64,000 nt of DNA from the NCBI GenBank assembly GCA_020632655.1, contig JACKFD010000019.1, positions 1-64,000 on the forward strand. The letters run 5' to 3'. The notes beneath the pieces were generated by a model, which was not told the origin of the DNA, made no database searches, and saw only the letters and a program-made list of their open reading frames with translations. Positions 20,235 through 29,615 of the stretch are shown piece after piece. This DNA comes from Spirochaetaceae bacterium. Lineage in GTDB: Bacteria > Myxococcota_A > UBA9160 > UBA4427. The position numbers and the translations under genes were made by a program. The stretch's first letter is position 1. The number at the start of each line of letters is the position of its first letter.

Positions 20235-21737
20235 ATGTCCGGTTCCCCCGCCCACCTGCCGCCGGGCGGGTCCTTCGATCCGACGGCCGAGGGCTGCGCA
20301 TCCCTCGGCGAGCTCTGGGGACGCGCCTGGCGGACCCGACCCGACCGGCCCCAGCTCCACGACCCGGAGCGTGGCTGGCTCAGCTGCGGTGAGGTCGAGC
20401 AGGCATCGGCCGAGCGGGCGGCGCGGCTCGCGCGACTGGGCCTGGCCCCCGGCGACCGCGTGCTGCTCTCGGCCGAGAGCTCCGCCGATCTCGTGCTCGC
20501 CCACATCGCCTGTCTGCGCATGGGTCTCGTCGTGCTGCCGACGAATACGGCGTATGGCGAGCGCGAGCTCGCCCACGTGCTGCAGGATGCACGACCCGCC
20601 GCCGCGATCCTCGACGACCCCGCACGACGCGAGCTCGTCGCGGGGCTGGCGCCGCGCGTCCTGCGACTCGATCCCGCCCTCGACGGGCCGACCGGACCGA
20701 CGCCCGACCTCGACGTCGCGCGCCCCGACGCGCCAGCGCTGATCGGATACACGTCCGGCACGACGGGTCGTCCGAAGGGCGCCGTGCTCAGCCACGCGAA
20801 CTGCGTGGCGGGGGCCGAGGCGCTGCGGCGCGCGTGGCGATGGACCGCGGACGACCGGCTGCTCCTGGCGCTGCCGCTCTTCCACATGCACGGGCTCGGC
20901 GTCGGGCTGCACGGCACGCTCGCTGCCGGTGCGTCGGCGGTGCTCTACCGCGGATTCCGCCCCGACGAGATCCTCGCGGACATCGAGCGCTTCGGGGCGA
21001 CGCTCTTCTTCGGCGTGCCGACGATGTACCACCGTCTCGCCGCACATCCCGACGCGGCCGCCCTCGCCCGCCTACGCCTCTGCGTGTCGGGCTCGGCGGC
21101 GCTGCCCGCGTCGCTGCACGCCACCATCGAGCGCGCGAGCGGCCAACGCGTGCTCGAGCGCTACGGCATGACCGAGACACTGATGCTCGTCTCGAATCCC
21201 TATGAGGGGGAGCGCAGACCGGGATCCGTCGGCCTTCCCCTGCCCGGGGTCGAGCTGCGACTCGCCGGCGATCCGGCCGAGATCCAGGTGCGCGGGGCGA
21301 ACGTCTTCGCCGGCTACTGGGAGCGGCCCGACGCGAACGCAGAAGCCTTCACCGCCGACGGCTGGTTCCGCACCGGCGATCTCGGCGAGCGCGACGACGA
21401 CGGCTACCTGCGGATCGTCGGGCGCGCGAAGGAGCTCGTGATCAGCGGCGGCTACAACGTCTACCCACGCGAGGTCGAGGACGTCCTGCGGGAGCATCCG
21501 GCGATCGAGGACGTCGCCGTCGTCGGCGAGCCCTCCGCCGAGTGGGGGGAGCGCGTCGTCGCGTACGTCGTCGCGCGTGAGCCGATCGCACTCGAGGCGT
21601 TGCGACGCTTCGTGGGCGACCGCCTCGCCCCCTACAAGCATCCGCGCGCCCTCCATCCGGTCGCCGCCCTGCCCCGCAATGCACTCGGCAAGGTGCAGAA
21701 GCATCGGCTCTCGGACGGACGGGTGCTACCGGAATGA
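20235..21737 (+). CDS. Malonyl-CoA synthetase-like acyl-CoA ligase
   Basis: ANL-superfamily adenylate-forming enzyme that activates an acid to its CoA thioester. The 500-aa protein has the AMP-binding P-loop YTSGTTGRPKGAVLSH and the A5 motif ERYGMTETLML. The stretch after A5 (SNPYEGERRPGSVGLPLPGVEL) resembles MatB malonyl/methylmalonyl-CoA synthetases. WFRTGDLG, GRAKELVISGGYNVYPREVE and the catalytic Lys in ALGKVQKHRL are intact. The ATG at 20235 has GGAGG 5 nt upstream. It has no operon partners. Malonate or methylmalonate specificity is inferred from motif similarity only. Confidence 0.85.
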   Translation: MSGSPAHLPPGGSFDPTAEGCASLGELWGRAWRTRPDRPQLHDPERGWLSCGEVEQASAERAARLARLGLAPGDRVLLSAESSADLVLAHIACLRMGLVVLPTNTAYGERELAHVLQDARPAAAILDDPARRELVAGLAPRVLRLDPALDGPTGPTPDLDVARPDAPALIGYTSGTTGRPKGAVLSHANCVAGAEALRRAWRWTADDRLLLALPLFHMHGLGVGLHGTLAAGASAVLYRGFRPDEILADIERFGATLFFGVPTMYHRLAAHPDAAALARLRLCVSGSAALPASLHATIERASGQRVLERYGMTETLMLVSNPYEGERRPGSVGLPLPGVELRLAGDPAEIQVRGANVFAGYWERPDANAEAFTADGWFRTGDLGERDDDGYLRIVGRAKELVISGGYNVYPREVEDVLREHPAIEDVAVVGEPSAEWGERVVAYVVAREPIALEALRRFVGDRLAPYKHPRALHPVAALPRNALGKVQKHRLSDGRVLPE

Positions 21738-21790
21738 AGACATCGCCCGGGTGGGTGCCGCGCGGGAAGGAGGCGGCGGAGGCGACGGAC

Positions 21791-21867
21791 TGGCGGGCCG
21801 GACGGGACTCGAACCCGCAACTTCTGGCGTGACAGGCCAGTGCTCTAACCGATTGAACTACCGGCCC
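21791..21867 (-). tRNA. tRNA-Asp (GUC)
   Basis: 77 nt including encoded CCA. Acceptor arm GGGCCGG/CCGGCCC with discriminator G; D-arm AGTTCAATCGG; anticodon arm CTGGC-CTGTCAC-GCCAG with GTC at 34-36; T-arm GCGGGTTCGAGTCCCGT. Confidence 0.97.
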
Positions 21868-21942
21868 GCGGCAGCTCCGGGCGGCAATGATTAGCGGAGA
21901 AGATGGGCCCCCGCTAGCGGCGCGGGACCGCCTCTTACGGGG

Positions 21943-22614
21943 TCAGCCGCGCCCCGTCGTCATCGACAGGGTCATCGCGACCGCCTGCAGCTGGAGGATC
22001 AATCCGAGGTCTCCATCGAGCCGAAGGCGACCGGTGATCAACGCCTCGAGCGGATGCAGCTCGCCCCGCCGGATCGCCTCGGCCTCGTCCGCCCCCAGCC
22101 GGATCGAGGCCTGTGGCGCGTCCGGGATCGGACCGGGACCGATCAGGATCCCGACCCGCCAGTCCGCCGATGGGACGCCTTCGTCGGCGGCCCGGCGCGC
22201 GTCGCCGGCGTCCTCGACCACGATCTCCACGAGCCCCCGCAGATCCGACAGGCCGGGAATCTCGACCGGCCCGTCGCGCCGATGCGGCAGGCCGGCCGGC
22301 CGGTCTCCGCGCAAAGCGACGGTGACGGCGTCGGCGACGAGTCCCGGCCGGCCCTCCCAGAGCGCCGATCGCCAATCCCCGACGCTCGAGAGCAGCGTGA
22401 GGTCGGAATCGGGATCCCGGCCGCGCTCGATGCCGAGCTCGCCCGCCACGAGGTGGAGCGTCCACTCCCCACCGCCGGGCCCGGTCATCACCACGCCCAC
22501 GCGCAGCTCGAGGGCGCGCTCGGCCTCGTCGAGACTGAGGTCGGCGAAGAGCGCCGGCAAGAGCTCTTCGATGAACTCGCTCGGGGCGATCGGCTCGTCG
22601 GGCAGAGGCCTCAT
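21943..22614 (-). CDS. SCP2 sterol-transfer-domain protein
   Basis: 223 aa, soluble, no signal peptide. The C-terminal half shows the SCP2 lipid-binding pattern: alternating strands, then GADEAEAIRRGELHPLEALITGRLRLDGDLGLILQLQA, the conserved 'gel at low occupancy' helix region of SCP2 proteins. The N-terminal half (LRVGVVMTGPGGGEWTLHLVAGELGIERG) may be a second diverged copy of the same fold. SCP2 proteins bind sterols, hopanoids or fatty acyl chains; the ligand here is unknown. It sits between two tRNA genes, on the same strand. Confidence 0.75.
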   Translation of the reverse strand: MRPLPDEPIAPSEFIEELLPALFADLSLDEAERALELRVGVVMTGPGGGEWTLHLVAGELGIERGRDPDSDLTLLSSVGDWRSALWEGRPGLVADAVTVALRGDRPAGLPHRRDGPVEIPGLSDLRGLVEIVVEDAGDARRAADEGVPSADWRVGILIGPGPIPDAPQASIRLGADEAEAIRRGELHPLEALITGRLRLDGDLGLILQLQAVAMTLSMTTGRG

Positions 22615-22666
22615 CGCCGGGACTCTACTGTCCCGGCGGCCCGAAGCGAGGCGCCGGGAGGCGGGC

Positions 22667-22743
22667 TGGTGGGCGCGCAGGGATTCGAACCCCGGACCCC
22701 CTCGGTGTAAACGAGGTGCTCTGACCAGCTGAGCTACGCGCCC
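22667..22743 (-). tRNA. tRNA-Val (UAC)
   Basis: 77 nt including encoded CCA. Acceptor GGGCGCG/CGCGCCC; anticodon arm CCTCG-TTTACAC-CGAGG with TAC; T-arm with GGTTCGAATCC. Confidence 0.97.
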
Positions 22744-22850
22744 GCAGAACGCTTTGGATGGATGGAGGTCGCGGTCGCCTCGGCTCGGCTCTCCAGCCGG
22801 GTCGCAGCGACCGGCGTGCGCTCCGACGAGTGGCCCACCGTCGTCCGGGA

Positions 22851-25292
22851 CTAGTTCACGCCGGCGGGATGCGGCAGCTCCGTCGTCGCCCGCGGCCCGC
22901 CCCGCGTGATGTAGATCTCCTCGACCTCGTGGATGCCGTCGCCGGCCTCGAGGAAGCTCTCCGGGTCGGGCACGGCGAGGGCGTACTTCAGCACCTCGTC
23001 CATGTGCTCCACCGTGTGGATCGTGAGGTTCTTCCGGATGACGGGGGGGAGGTCCTTCAGGTCCTTCTCGTTGTCCTTCGGCACGATCACGGTGTCGACG
23101 CCGCCGCGGTGGGCCGCGATCAGCTTCTCCTTGAGACCGCCGATCGGCAGTACCCGACCCCGCAGCGTGATCTCGCCGGTCATGGCGACGTTCGCACGCA
23201 CGGGAATGCGCGTCAGCGCCGAGGCGATCGTCGTCGCGAGCGTGATGCCCGCCGACGGACCGTCCTTCGGCGTCCCGCCTTCCGGCACGTGGATGTGCAT
23301 GTCCACCTTCGTGTGGAAGTCGCTCGTCAGCCCGAGCTGCTTTGCCCGCGACCGGATGTAGGACATCGCCGCGTTCGCCGACTCCTGCATCACCTCGCCG
23401 AGTCGCCCCGTGATCTGCAGCTTGCCCTTGCCCGGCGTGACGGCGACCTCGGTCTGCAGCAGCTCGCCGCCGACCTCGGTATAGGCCAGCCCCGTCGTGA
23501 CGCCGATCCGGTTCTCCGTCTCCGTCCGCCCGAAGCGGTATCGCTGCACGCCGAGGTACTTGCGCACGAGCTTCGGCGAGAGCTTGACGGGTCGGAACGA
23601 CTTGCCGGCCGAGACCTTCTCGCGCGCCACCTTGCGGGCGATCGACGCCAGCTCCCGCTCCAGGCCGCGCACGCCCGACTCGCGGGTGTAGTGCCGGATC
23701 ACCTCGAGCAGCGCGCCGTCGCTCACGCTCATGTCCCCGGTCTCGAGCCCGTTGTCGCTGCGGACCTTGCCGACGAGATGGGCCTTCGCGATCTCGAGCT
23801 TCTCGCTCTCGATGTAGCCGGGGATCTGGATGATCTCCATCCGATCCTGGAGCGGTCTCGGGATCTCGCCCAGCACGTTCGCCGTGCAGATGAACATGAC
23901 CCGCGAGAGGTCGTACTCCACGTCGAGGTAGTGATCGGCGAAGCTGTTGTTCTGCTCCGGATCGAGCACCTCGAGCATGGCCGAGCTGGGATCCCCACGA
24001 AAGTCCATCGACATCTTGTCGATCTCGTCGAGCAGGAAGACGGGATTCGATGAGCCGGCCTTGCGAAGGCCCTGGATGATCTTGCCGGGCAAGGCACCGA
24101 TGTAGGTGCGGCGATGGCCCCGGATCTCGGCCTCGTCCCGCACGCCGCCGAGGCTGATGCGCACGAAGTCGCGGCCCGTGGCGCGGGCGATCGACTTGCC
24201 GAGGGAGGTCTTGCCGACGCCGGGCGGACCGACGAGGCAGAGGATCGGCCCCTTCATCTTCTTCACGAGCGTCTGGACCGCGAGGTACTCGAGGATCCGC
24301 TCCTTCGGCTTCTCGAGACCGTAGTGGTCGGCGTCGAGGATGCCTTCGGAGACGTTCAGGTCCGCCTCCTCATCCTTGTACTCGTCCCAGGGGAGGCTCA
24401 GCATCCAGTCCACGTAGTTGCGGACGACCGTCGCTTCCGCCGCCATCGGCGACATCTGCTTGAGCTTCTTCATCTCCTTCTCGGTCCGCTCGCGCGCCTC
24501 CTTCGGCATCTTCTTCGCGGCGAGCTGCTCTTCGAGCTCGGAGATCTCGTTCTTCGCATCGTCGCGCTCGCCCAGCTCCTTCTGGATCGCGCGCATCTGT
24601 TCGTTGAGGTAGTACTCCTTCTGCGAGCGCTCCATCTGCTTCTTGACGCGACCGCGGATCTTGCGCTCGACCTCGAGCACCTCGATCTCGGCCTGCATGC
24701 GGCTGTAGACCTCTTCGAGTCGATCCGCGACGGCCGGCATCTCGAGCAGCTTCTGGCGATCCGGCAGCTTCAGGTTCAGATGCGCGACGACCGTGTCCGC
24801 GAGCTTGCCGGGATCCATGATCGCGGCGACGGAGTTCACGGTCTCCGGGGCGACCTTCTTGTTCAGCTTGGAGTAGGACTCGAAGGTCGTGTGGATCGAG
24901 CGGACGAGTGCCTCGGCCTCGGGCGTGTCGCCGCCTTCGTCGGGCTGCTCCGTCACCTCGACGGCGAAGTAGGGATCCACCGCAGCGAAGTCGCGGATCC
25001 GCGCCCGGACGCGACCCTCGACGAGCACCTTGACCGTGCCGTCGGGCAGCCGGAGCAGCTGGATGATCGTGCCGAGGGTCCCGATCGAGTAGATGTCCTC
25101 GGGGGTCGGATCCTCGTCGCCCGCGACGCGCTGGGCCGCGACGACGAGCTCGCGATCGCCGGCCATCGCATCTTCGAGCGCCTGGATCGACTTCGGTCGG
25201 CCGACGAAGAGCGGCACGACCATGTGCGGGAAGACGACGATGTCTCGCAGCGGCAACAGCGGCACGCGCTTGCCGGCCTTCGGTTCACTCAT
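22851..25292 (-). CDS. lon: ATP-dependent protease Lon
   Basis: Cytoplasmic quality-control protease. The 813-aa protein has an N-terminal substrate-binding LON domain (about residues 9-200), a coiled coil (about 200-260), and an AAA+ module with GPPGVGKTSLGKS and VFLLDEIDKM. The C-terminal protease domain has the catalytic Ser in GGTPKDGPSAGIT and Lys in GGLKEKLIAAHRGG. RBS GGGGGG is 3 nt upstream of the ATG. It follows clpX (112-bp gap) in the conserved tig-clpP-clpX-lon cluster; no heat-shock operator was recognised. Confidence 0.98.
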   Translation of the reverse strand: MSEPKAGKRVPLLPLRDIVVFPHMVVPLFVGRPKSIQALEDAMAGDRELVVAAQRVAGDEDPTPEDIYSIGTLGTIIQLLRLPDGTVKVLVEGRVRARIRDFAAVDPYFAVEVTEQPDEGGDTPEAEALVRSIHTTFESYSKLNKKVAPETVNSVAAIMDPGKLADTVVAHLNLKLPDRQKLLEMPAVADRLEEVYSRMQAEIEVLEVERKIRGRVKKQMERSQKEYYLNEQMRAIQKELGERDDAKNEISELEEQLAAKKMPKEARERTEKEMKKLKQMSPMAAEATVVRNYVDWMLSLPWDEYKDEEADLNVSEGILDADHYGLEKPKERILEYLAVQTLVKKMKGPILCLVGPPGVGKTSLGKSIARATGRDFVRISLGGVRDEAEIRGHRRTYIGALPGKIIQGLRKAGSSNPVFLLDEIDKMSMDFRGDPSSAMLEVLDPEQNNSFADHYLDVEYDLSRVMFICTANVLGEIPRPLQDRMEIIQIPGYIESEKLEIAKAHLVGKVRSDNGLETGDMSVSDGALLEVIRHYTRESGVRGLERELASIARKVAREKVSAGKSFRPVKLSPKLVRKYLGVQRYRFGRTETENRIGVTTGLAYTEVGGELLQTEVAVTPGKGKLQITGRLGEVMQESANAAMSYIRSRAKQLGLTSDFHTKVDMHIHVPEGGTPKDGPSAGITLATTIASALTRIPVRANVAMTGEITLRGRVLPIGGLKEKLIAAHRGGVDTVIVPKDNEKDLKDLPPVIRKNLTIHTVEHMDEVLKYALAVPDPESFLEAGDGIHEVEEIYITRGGPRATTELPHPAGVN

Positions 25293-25404
25293 CCCACCCC
25301 CCTTTGGTCTCGCTCTCGTTCCCGGTCTCCGGACCCGTGTCCCGCCCTCGGGCTGCGACTCTAGGTTCCCGTCCGGGCCGGGCCAGCCGCGCGAGCCCGG
25401 GGGA

Positions 25405-26649
<1,245 letters not shown>

Positions 26650-26730
26650 GCTTCCTCACCCCCCGGTGATGCTTTCTGGCTCGTCGGCCGCGTCCCGTCC
26701 GGCCGTCTCGGGCGTCGCGCGGCGCGAGGG

Positions 26731-27351
26731 TCAGGAGGCGTCCTCGCCTCTCCTCTCACTCGTCACGACGTCCACGATGCCGTAGTCCCGCGCTTCGAGC
26801 GCGCTCATATAGTAATCCCGCTCGGTATCGGCCGCGATCTGGTCGAGCGGGCGCCCCGTGTGGCTCGCAAGAATCTCGTTCATCTTGTGACGCAGCTTCA
26901 GGATTTCCTGCGCCTGGATGTGGATGTCCGAGGCCTGTCCGCGGGCCCCGCCCATCGGCTGGTGGATCATGATCCGCGAGTTCGCGAGGGCCGTCCGCTT
27001 GCCCGGGGTGCCCGCCGCGAGCAGCCACGCCCCCATCGATGCCGCCTGCCCGATGCAGGTCGTGTGCACGTCGCATCGGATGAACTGCATCGTGTCGTAG
27101 ATCGCGAGCCCCGCCGTCACCGAGCCGCCCGGCGAGTTGATGTAGAGATGGATGTCCTTGTCGGGATCGTCCGCCTCGAGGAAGAGCAGCTGCGCCACCA
27201 CGACGTTCGCGACCTCGTCGTGGATCTCCGTCCCGAGGAAGACGACGCGGTCACGCAGCAGGCGCGAGTAGATGTCGAAGACCCGCTCGCCCCGCTGGTT
27301 CTGCTCGATCACCATCGGGATCGTGTATGCCGACGGCCGAATCCGTTCCAT
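26731..27351 (-). CDS. clpP: ClpP, proteolytic subunit
   Basis: Serine protease forming the barrel used by ClpX and ClpA. The 206-aa protein has the catalytic triad in GQAASMGAWLLAAG (Ser), RIMIHQPMGGARGQASD (His) and the later TERDYYMSALEARDYGIVD region (Asp). It starts MERIRPSAYTIPMVIEQNQRGERVFDIYSRLL without a long propeptide. The 251-bp gap to tig lacks a gene; it holds GTTGCC...TAG-like promoter candidates too weak to list. Confidence 0.98.
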   Translation of the reverse strand: MERIRPSAYTIPMVIEQNQRGERVFDIYSRLLRDRVVFLGTEIHDEVANVVVAQLLFLEADDPDKDIHLYINSPGGSVTAGLAIYDTMQFIRCDVHTTCIGQAASMGAWLLAAGTPGKRTALANSRIMIHQPMGGARGQASDIHIQAQEILKLRHKMNEILASHTGRPLDQIAADTERDYYMSALEARDYGIVDVVTSERRGEDAS

Positions 27352-27602
27352 GCTCTTCGCTTCTCCCGGACGCGCCGCAGGGGCGACGCGAGACCGCCCA
27401 CGCCCGCACGCGACGCCCGTCCAAGGCGCAACGCACGCTCGGCCGCGAGCGCGTCCTAGTCTGTGTCAGTCCCCAACGCTTGGCAACTCGGAGCGCATGC
27501 GCGCGCGGCCCACCGAACGCCCGGCCGATCCCGGGCGCTCCCTGGCGCCGACGACGAGCGCGTCGCGAACGAATGGTCGGGATGCCGCCTGCGAAGGATC
27601 CC

Positions 27603-28934
27603 TCAGGCTTCTTCTGAAGCCTCGACGTCGGCGATCTTCGCGCGGCCGATCAGGTGTTCCATGGCCTTGCGATCGAGCAGCTCGCTGCGGATCGCGACCC
27701 GCCAGCCCTGGGACTCGGCGAACTGCCGCATGAGCTCCGGGTCGAGTCCTTGCCCCGACGCCATCTCGTCGAGCCGCGCATCGACCTCCTCCTCGCTCGC
27801 GTCCAGCGCCGCCTGGGTCGCGATCTGCTCGAGCAGGAGCGCCTCCTGCACGCGCCGGCGCGCTTCGTCGCGGCCCTCCTCGCGCATCTGCGCCAGGCGC
27901 GCACGCAGCGCCGCCTCCGGGACGCGTCCCTTCATCTGGTCCTCGAACTGACGAAGCTGGCTGTCGAGCTGTCGCTCGACGAGCGAGGGCGGCACCTCGA
28001 AGGACGTGCGTGCGATCAGGTCGTCGAGCAGGCTGCGATGGAGTGCGTGATCCGAAGCGTGCTGACGTTGCGAACGCAGGACCTCGCGGATCTTCTCGCG
28101 CACGTCGTCGAGCCGCTCGAACTCCTCACCGAGGTCCTTGGCGAAGTCGTCGTCGAGCTCCGGAAGCTCCTTGCGCTTGATCGCGGTGACCGTCGTCGCG
28201 AAGACCGCCGGCTTGCCCGCGAGCTCGGCGTTGCCGTAGTCCGCCGGGAACCCGACCTCGAGGTTCCGCTTCTCGCCCGAGCGCGCGCCGACCAGCTGCT
28301 CCTCGAACCCCGGGATCATGCGACCCGAGCCGAGCTCGAGCTCGACGCCCTCGGCGGATCCGCCCTCGAACGCGACCCCATCGATCGTGCCGACGAAGTC
28401 GATCGTGAGCTGATGCCCCTCGGCGGCCGCGACGTCCTCGGCCTCCTCGACCCAGTCCGCCTGCCGCTCGCGCAGGGTCTCGAGCTCCGTCAGGACCTCC
28501 TCCTCACCGACCTGCACCGCCGGACGCTTGCCCGAAATGGCATCCAGGTCGGGGAGTTCGATCGCAGGCTTCACCTCGATTCGAGCCTTGTAACGGAACA
28601 CCGAGCCCTCGACGGGCGCCTCGGCCTCGATCTGCGGCTCCACGACGGGCTGGAGATCGGCCTGCTCGACGGCCTCGGCCAGCGTCTCGCGAACCAGCGC
28701 CCGCTCGATCTCCTCGCCGAGCGACGCGCCGTACATCTTGCGGATCACCCGCGCGGGTACCTTCCCGGGCCGGAAGCCCTTGACCCGGGCCCCACGTCGC
28801 AGCTCGTTCACGATGCGCTCGAAGGCGGCATCGACCCGCTGCGCCTCGATCTCCACCGCGAGCTCCCGCACCACGGCCGAGACCTCGCTCGTCTCGACCC
28901 GGATGCCCTGCGCAGCGCTCTCGACCTCAGCCAT
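27603..28934 (-). CDS. tig: Trigger factor
   Basis: Ribosome-associated chaperone and peptidyl-prolyl isomerase. The 443-aa protein has an N-terminal ribosome-binding domain with the signature GFRPGKVPARVIRKMYG (about residues 55-72), a PPIase domain (about 155-240, GHQLTIDFVGTIDG...), and a helical C-terminal arm region. The RBS AGGAGTGATGG precedes the ATG at 28934. Directly upstream is an array of 37-bp repeats whose units echo this ribosome-binding segment. Confidence 0.96.
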   Translation of the reverse strand: MAEVESAAQGIRVETSEVSAVVRELAVEIEAQRVDAAFERIVNELRRGARVKGFRPGKVPARVIRKMYGASLGEEIERALVRETLAEAVEQADLQPVVEPQIEAEAPVEGSVFRYKARIEVKPAIELPDLDAISGKRPAVQVGEEEVLTELETLRERQADWVEEAEDVAAAEGHQLTIDFVGTIDGVAFEGGSAEGVELELGSGRMIPGFEEQLVGARSGEKRNLEVGFPADYGNAELAGKPAVFATTVTAIKRKELPELDDDFAKDLGEEFERLDDVREKIREVLRSQRQHASDHALHRSLLDDLIARTSFEVPPSLVERQLDSQLRQFEDQMKGRVPEAALRARLAQMREEGRDEARRRVQEALLLEQIATQAALDASEEEVDARLDEMASGQGLDPELMRQFAESQGWRVAIRSELLDRKAMEHLIGRAKIADVEASEEA

Positions 28935-28951
28935 GATCCATCACTCCTGAA

Positions 28952-29136
28952 GCGGCTTGTTGCCAAGCCCTGGTCCATCAATTCCAACGCGGCTCGTTGC
29001 AAAGCCGTGGTCCAGCATTCCCGACGCGGCTCGTTGCAAAGCCCTGGTCCATCGTTCCCGATGCGGCTCGTTGCCGAGCCGTGCTCCATCATTTCCGACA
29101 CGGGCCCATGCAGAGCCGCGATCCGTCACGCCAGAC
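28952..29136. repeat. Five tandem 37-bp units in front of tig
   Basis: Units start at 28952, 28989, 29026, 29063 and 29100; the middle three are closest to one another and the fifth is degenerate. Each unit carries a short dyad around TTGC: GGCTTG/CAAGCC in unit 1 and GGCTCG/CGAGCC in unit 4 (perfect, with paired substitutions), imperfect in units 2 and 3. On the tig strand each unit also has a GGAA..GATGGACC segment similar to the real ribosome-binding site. 37 is not a multiple of three, so the array is not one repeated peptide. Confidence 0.9.
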
Positions 29137-29184
29137 GCGCCCGGCGCCCGTCGGAGGGACCACCACTTCGGTTGGAGAAGAGCT

Positions 29185-29269
29185 GGTACCGGGGACAGGA
29201 CTCGAACCTGCACGTCCAAAGGACGGTGGCTCCTAAGGCCACTGCGTCTACCAATTCCGCCACCCCGGC
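29185..29269 (-). tRNA. tRNA-Leu (UAG)
   Basis: 85 nt with long variable arm and encoded CCA. Acceptor GCCGGGG/CCCCGGT (terminal G-U); anticodon arm GTGGC-CTTAGGA-GCCAC with TAG; variable arm CGTCCTTTGGACG. Confidence 0.96.
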
Positions 29270-29334
29270 CCGGCGCGCATCGGCCGCCGCCCCGGATGCG
29301 GACCCTGGCCGCCACGCGAGTCCGATCCGCGCAG

Positions 29335-29362
29335 AACTTAGACGAGCGTCCCGCCCTGTCCA
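29335..29362 (-). promoter_or_regulatory. Candidate promoter for tRNA-Leu
   Basis: On the minus strand, TGGACA (29357-29362), a 16-bp spacer, then TAAGTT (29335-29340), about 65 bp ahead of the tRNA. The same TAAGTT hexamer precedes the tRNA-Lys gene. Confidence 0.35.
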
Positions 29363-29504
29363 CAGCGGGGCCGGAGCCGGTCTCCCCCGCCCGACCGCGT
29401 GACGTCGATCCGATCACGGAGGACCCGATGGAGTCCGTTGCGCCGTCGAGACCCAGCTCGTTGGGCCCCGGCGACGGAAGCAGCGGAAACAGGGAAGAAG
29501 CGGG

Positions 29505-29580
29505 TGGTGAGCGCGCGGGGAATCGAACCCCGAACCTAGTGGTTAAGAGCCACTTGCTCTGCCAATTGAGCTACGCGCCC
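29505..29580 (-). tRNA. tRNA-Lys (CUU)
   Basis: 76 nt including encoded CCA. Acceptor GGGCGCG/CGCGCTC (G2-U71); anticodon arm AGTGG-CTCTTAA-CCACT with CTT; T-arm GGGGTTCGATTCCCC. Confidence 0.95.
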
Positions 29581-29586
29581 GGCGGG

Positions 29587-29615
29587 AACTTAGGCTCCCC
29601 GCCCCGGCAGATCAA
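29587..29615 (-). promoter_or_regulatory. Candidate promoter for tRNA-Lys, overlapping the end of the oxoprolinase gene
   Basis: TTGATC (29610-29615), a 17-bp spacer, then TAAGTT (29587-29592) on the minus strand. The -35 element includes the stop codon of the upstream gene. Confidence 0.4.

Noticed and set aside
28952..29136. CRISPR array
   Set aside because: The 37-bp units are contiguous with no spacers, and there are no cas genes in the window; the same applies to the arrays near 38.0 and 44.8 kb.
28941..29417. Open frames running through the tig-upstream repeats
   Set aside because: The 37-bp period shifts frame at every unit and the reading crosses the tRNA-Leu gene; no homologous protein recognised.
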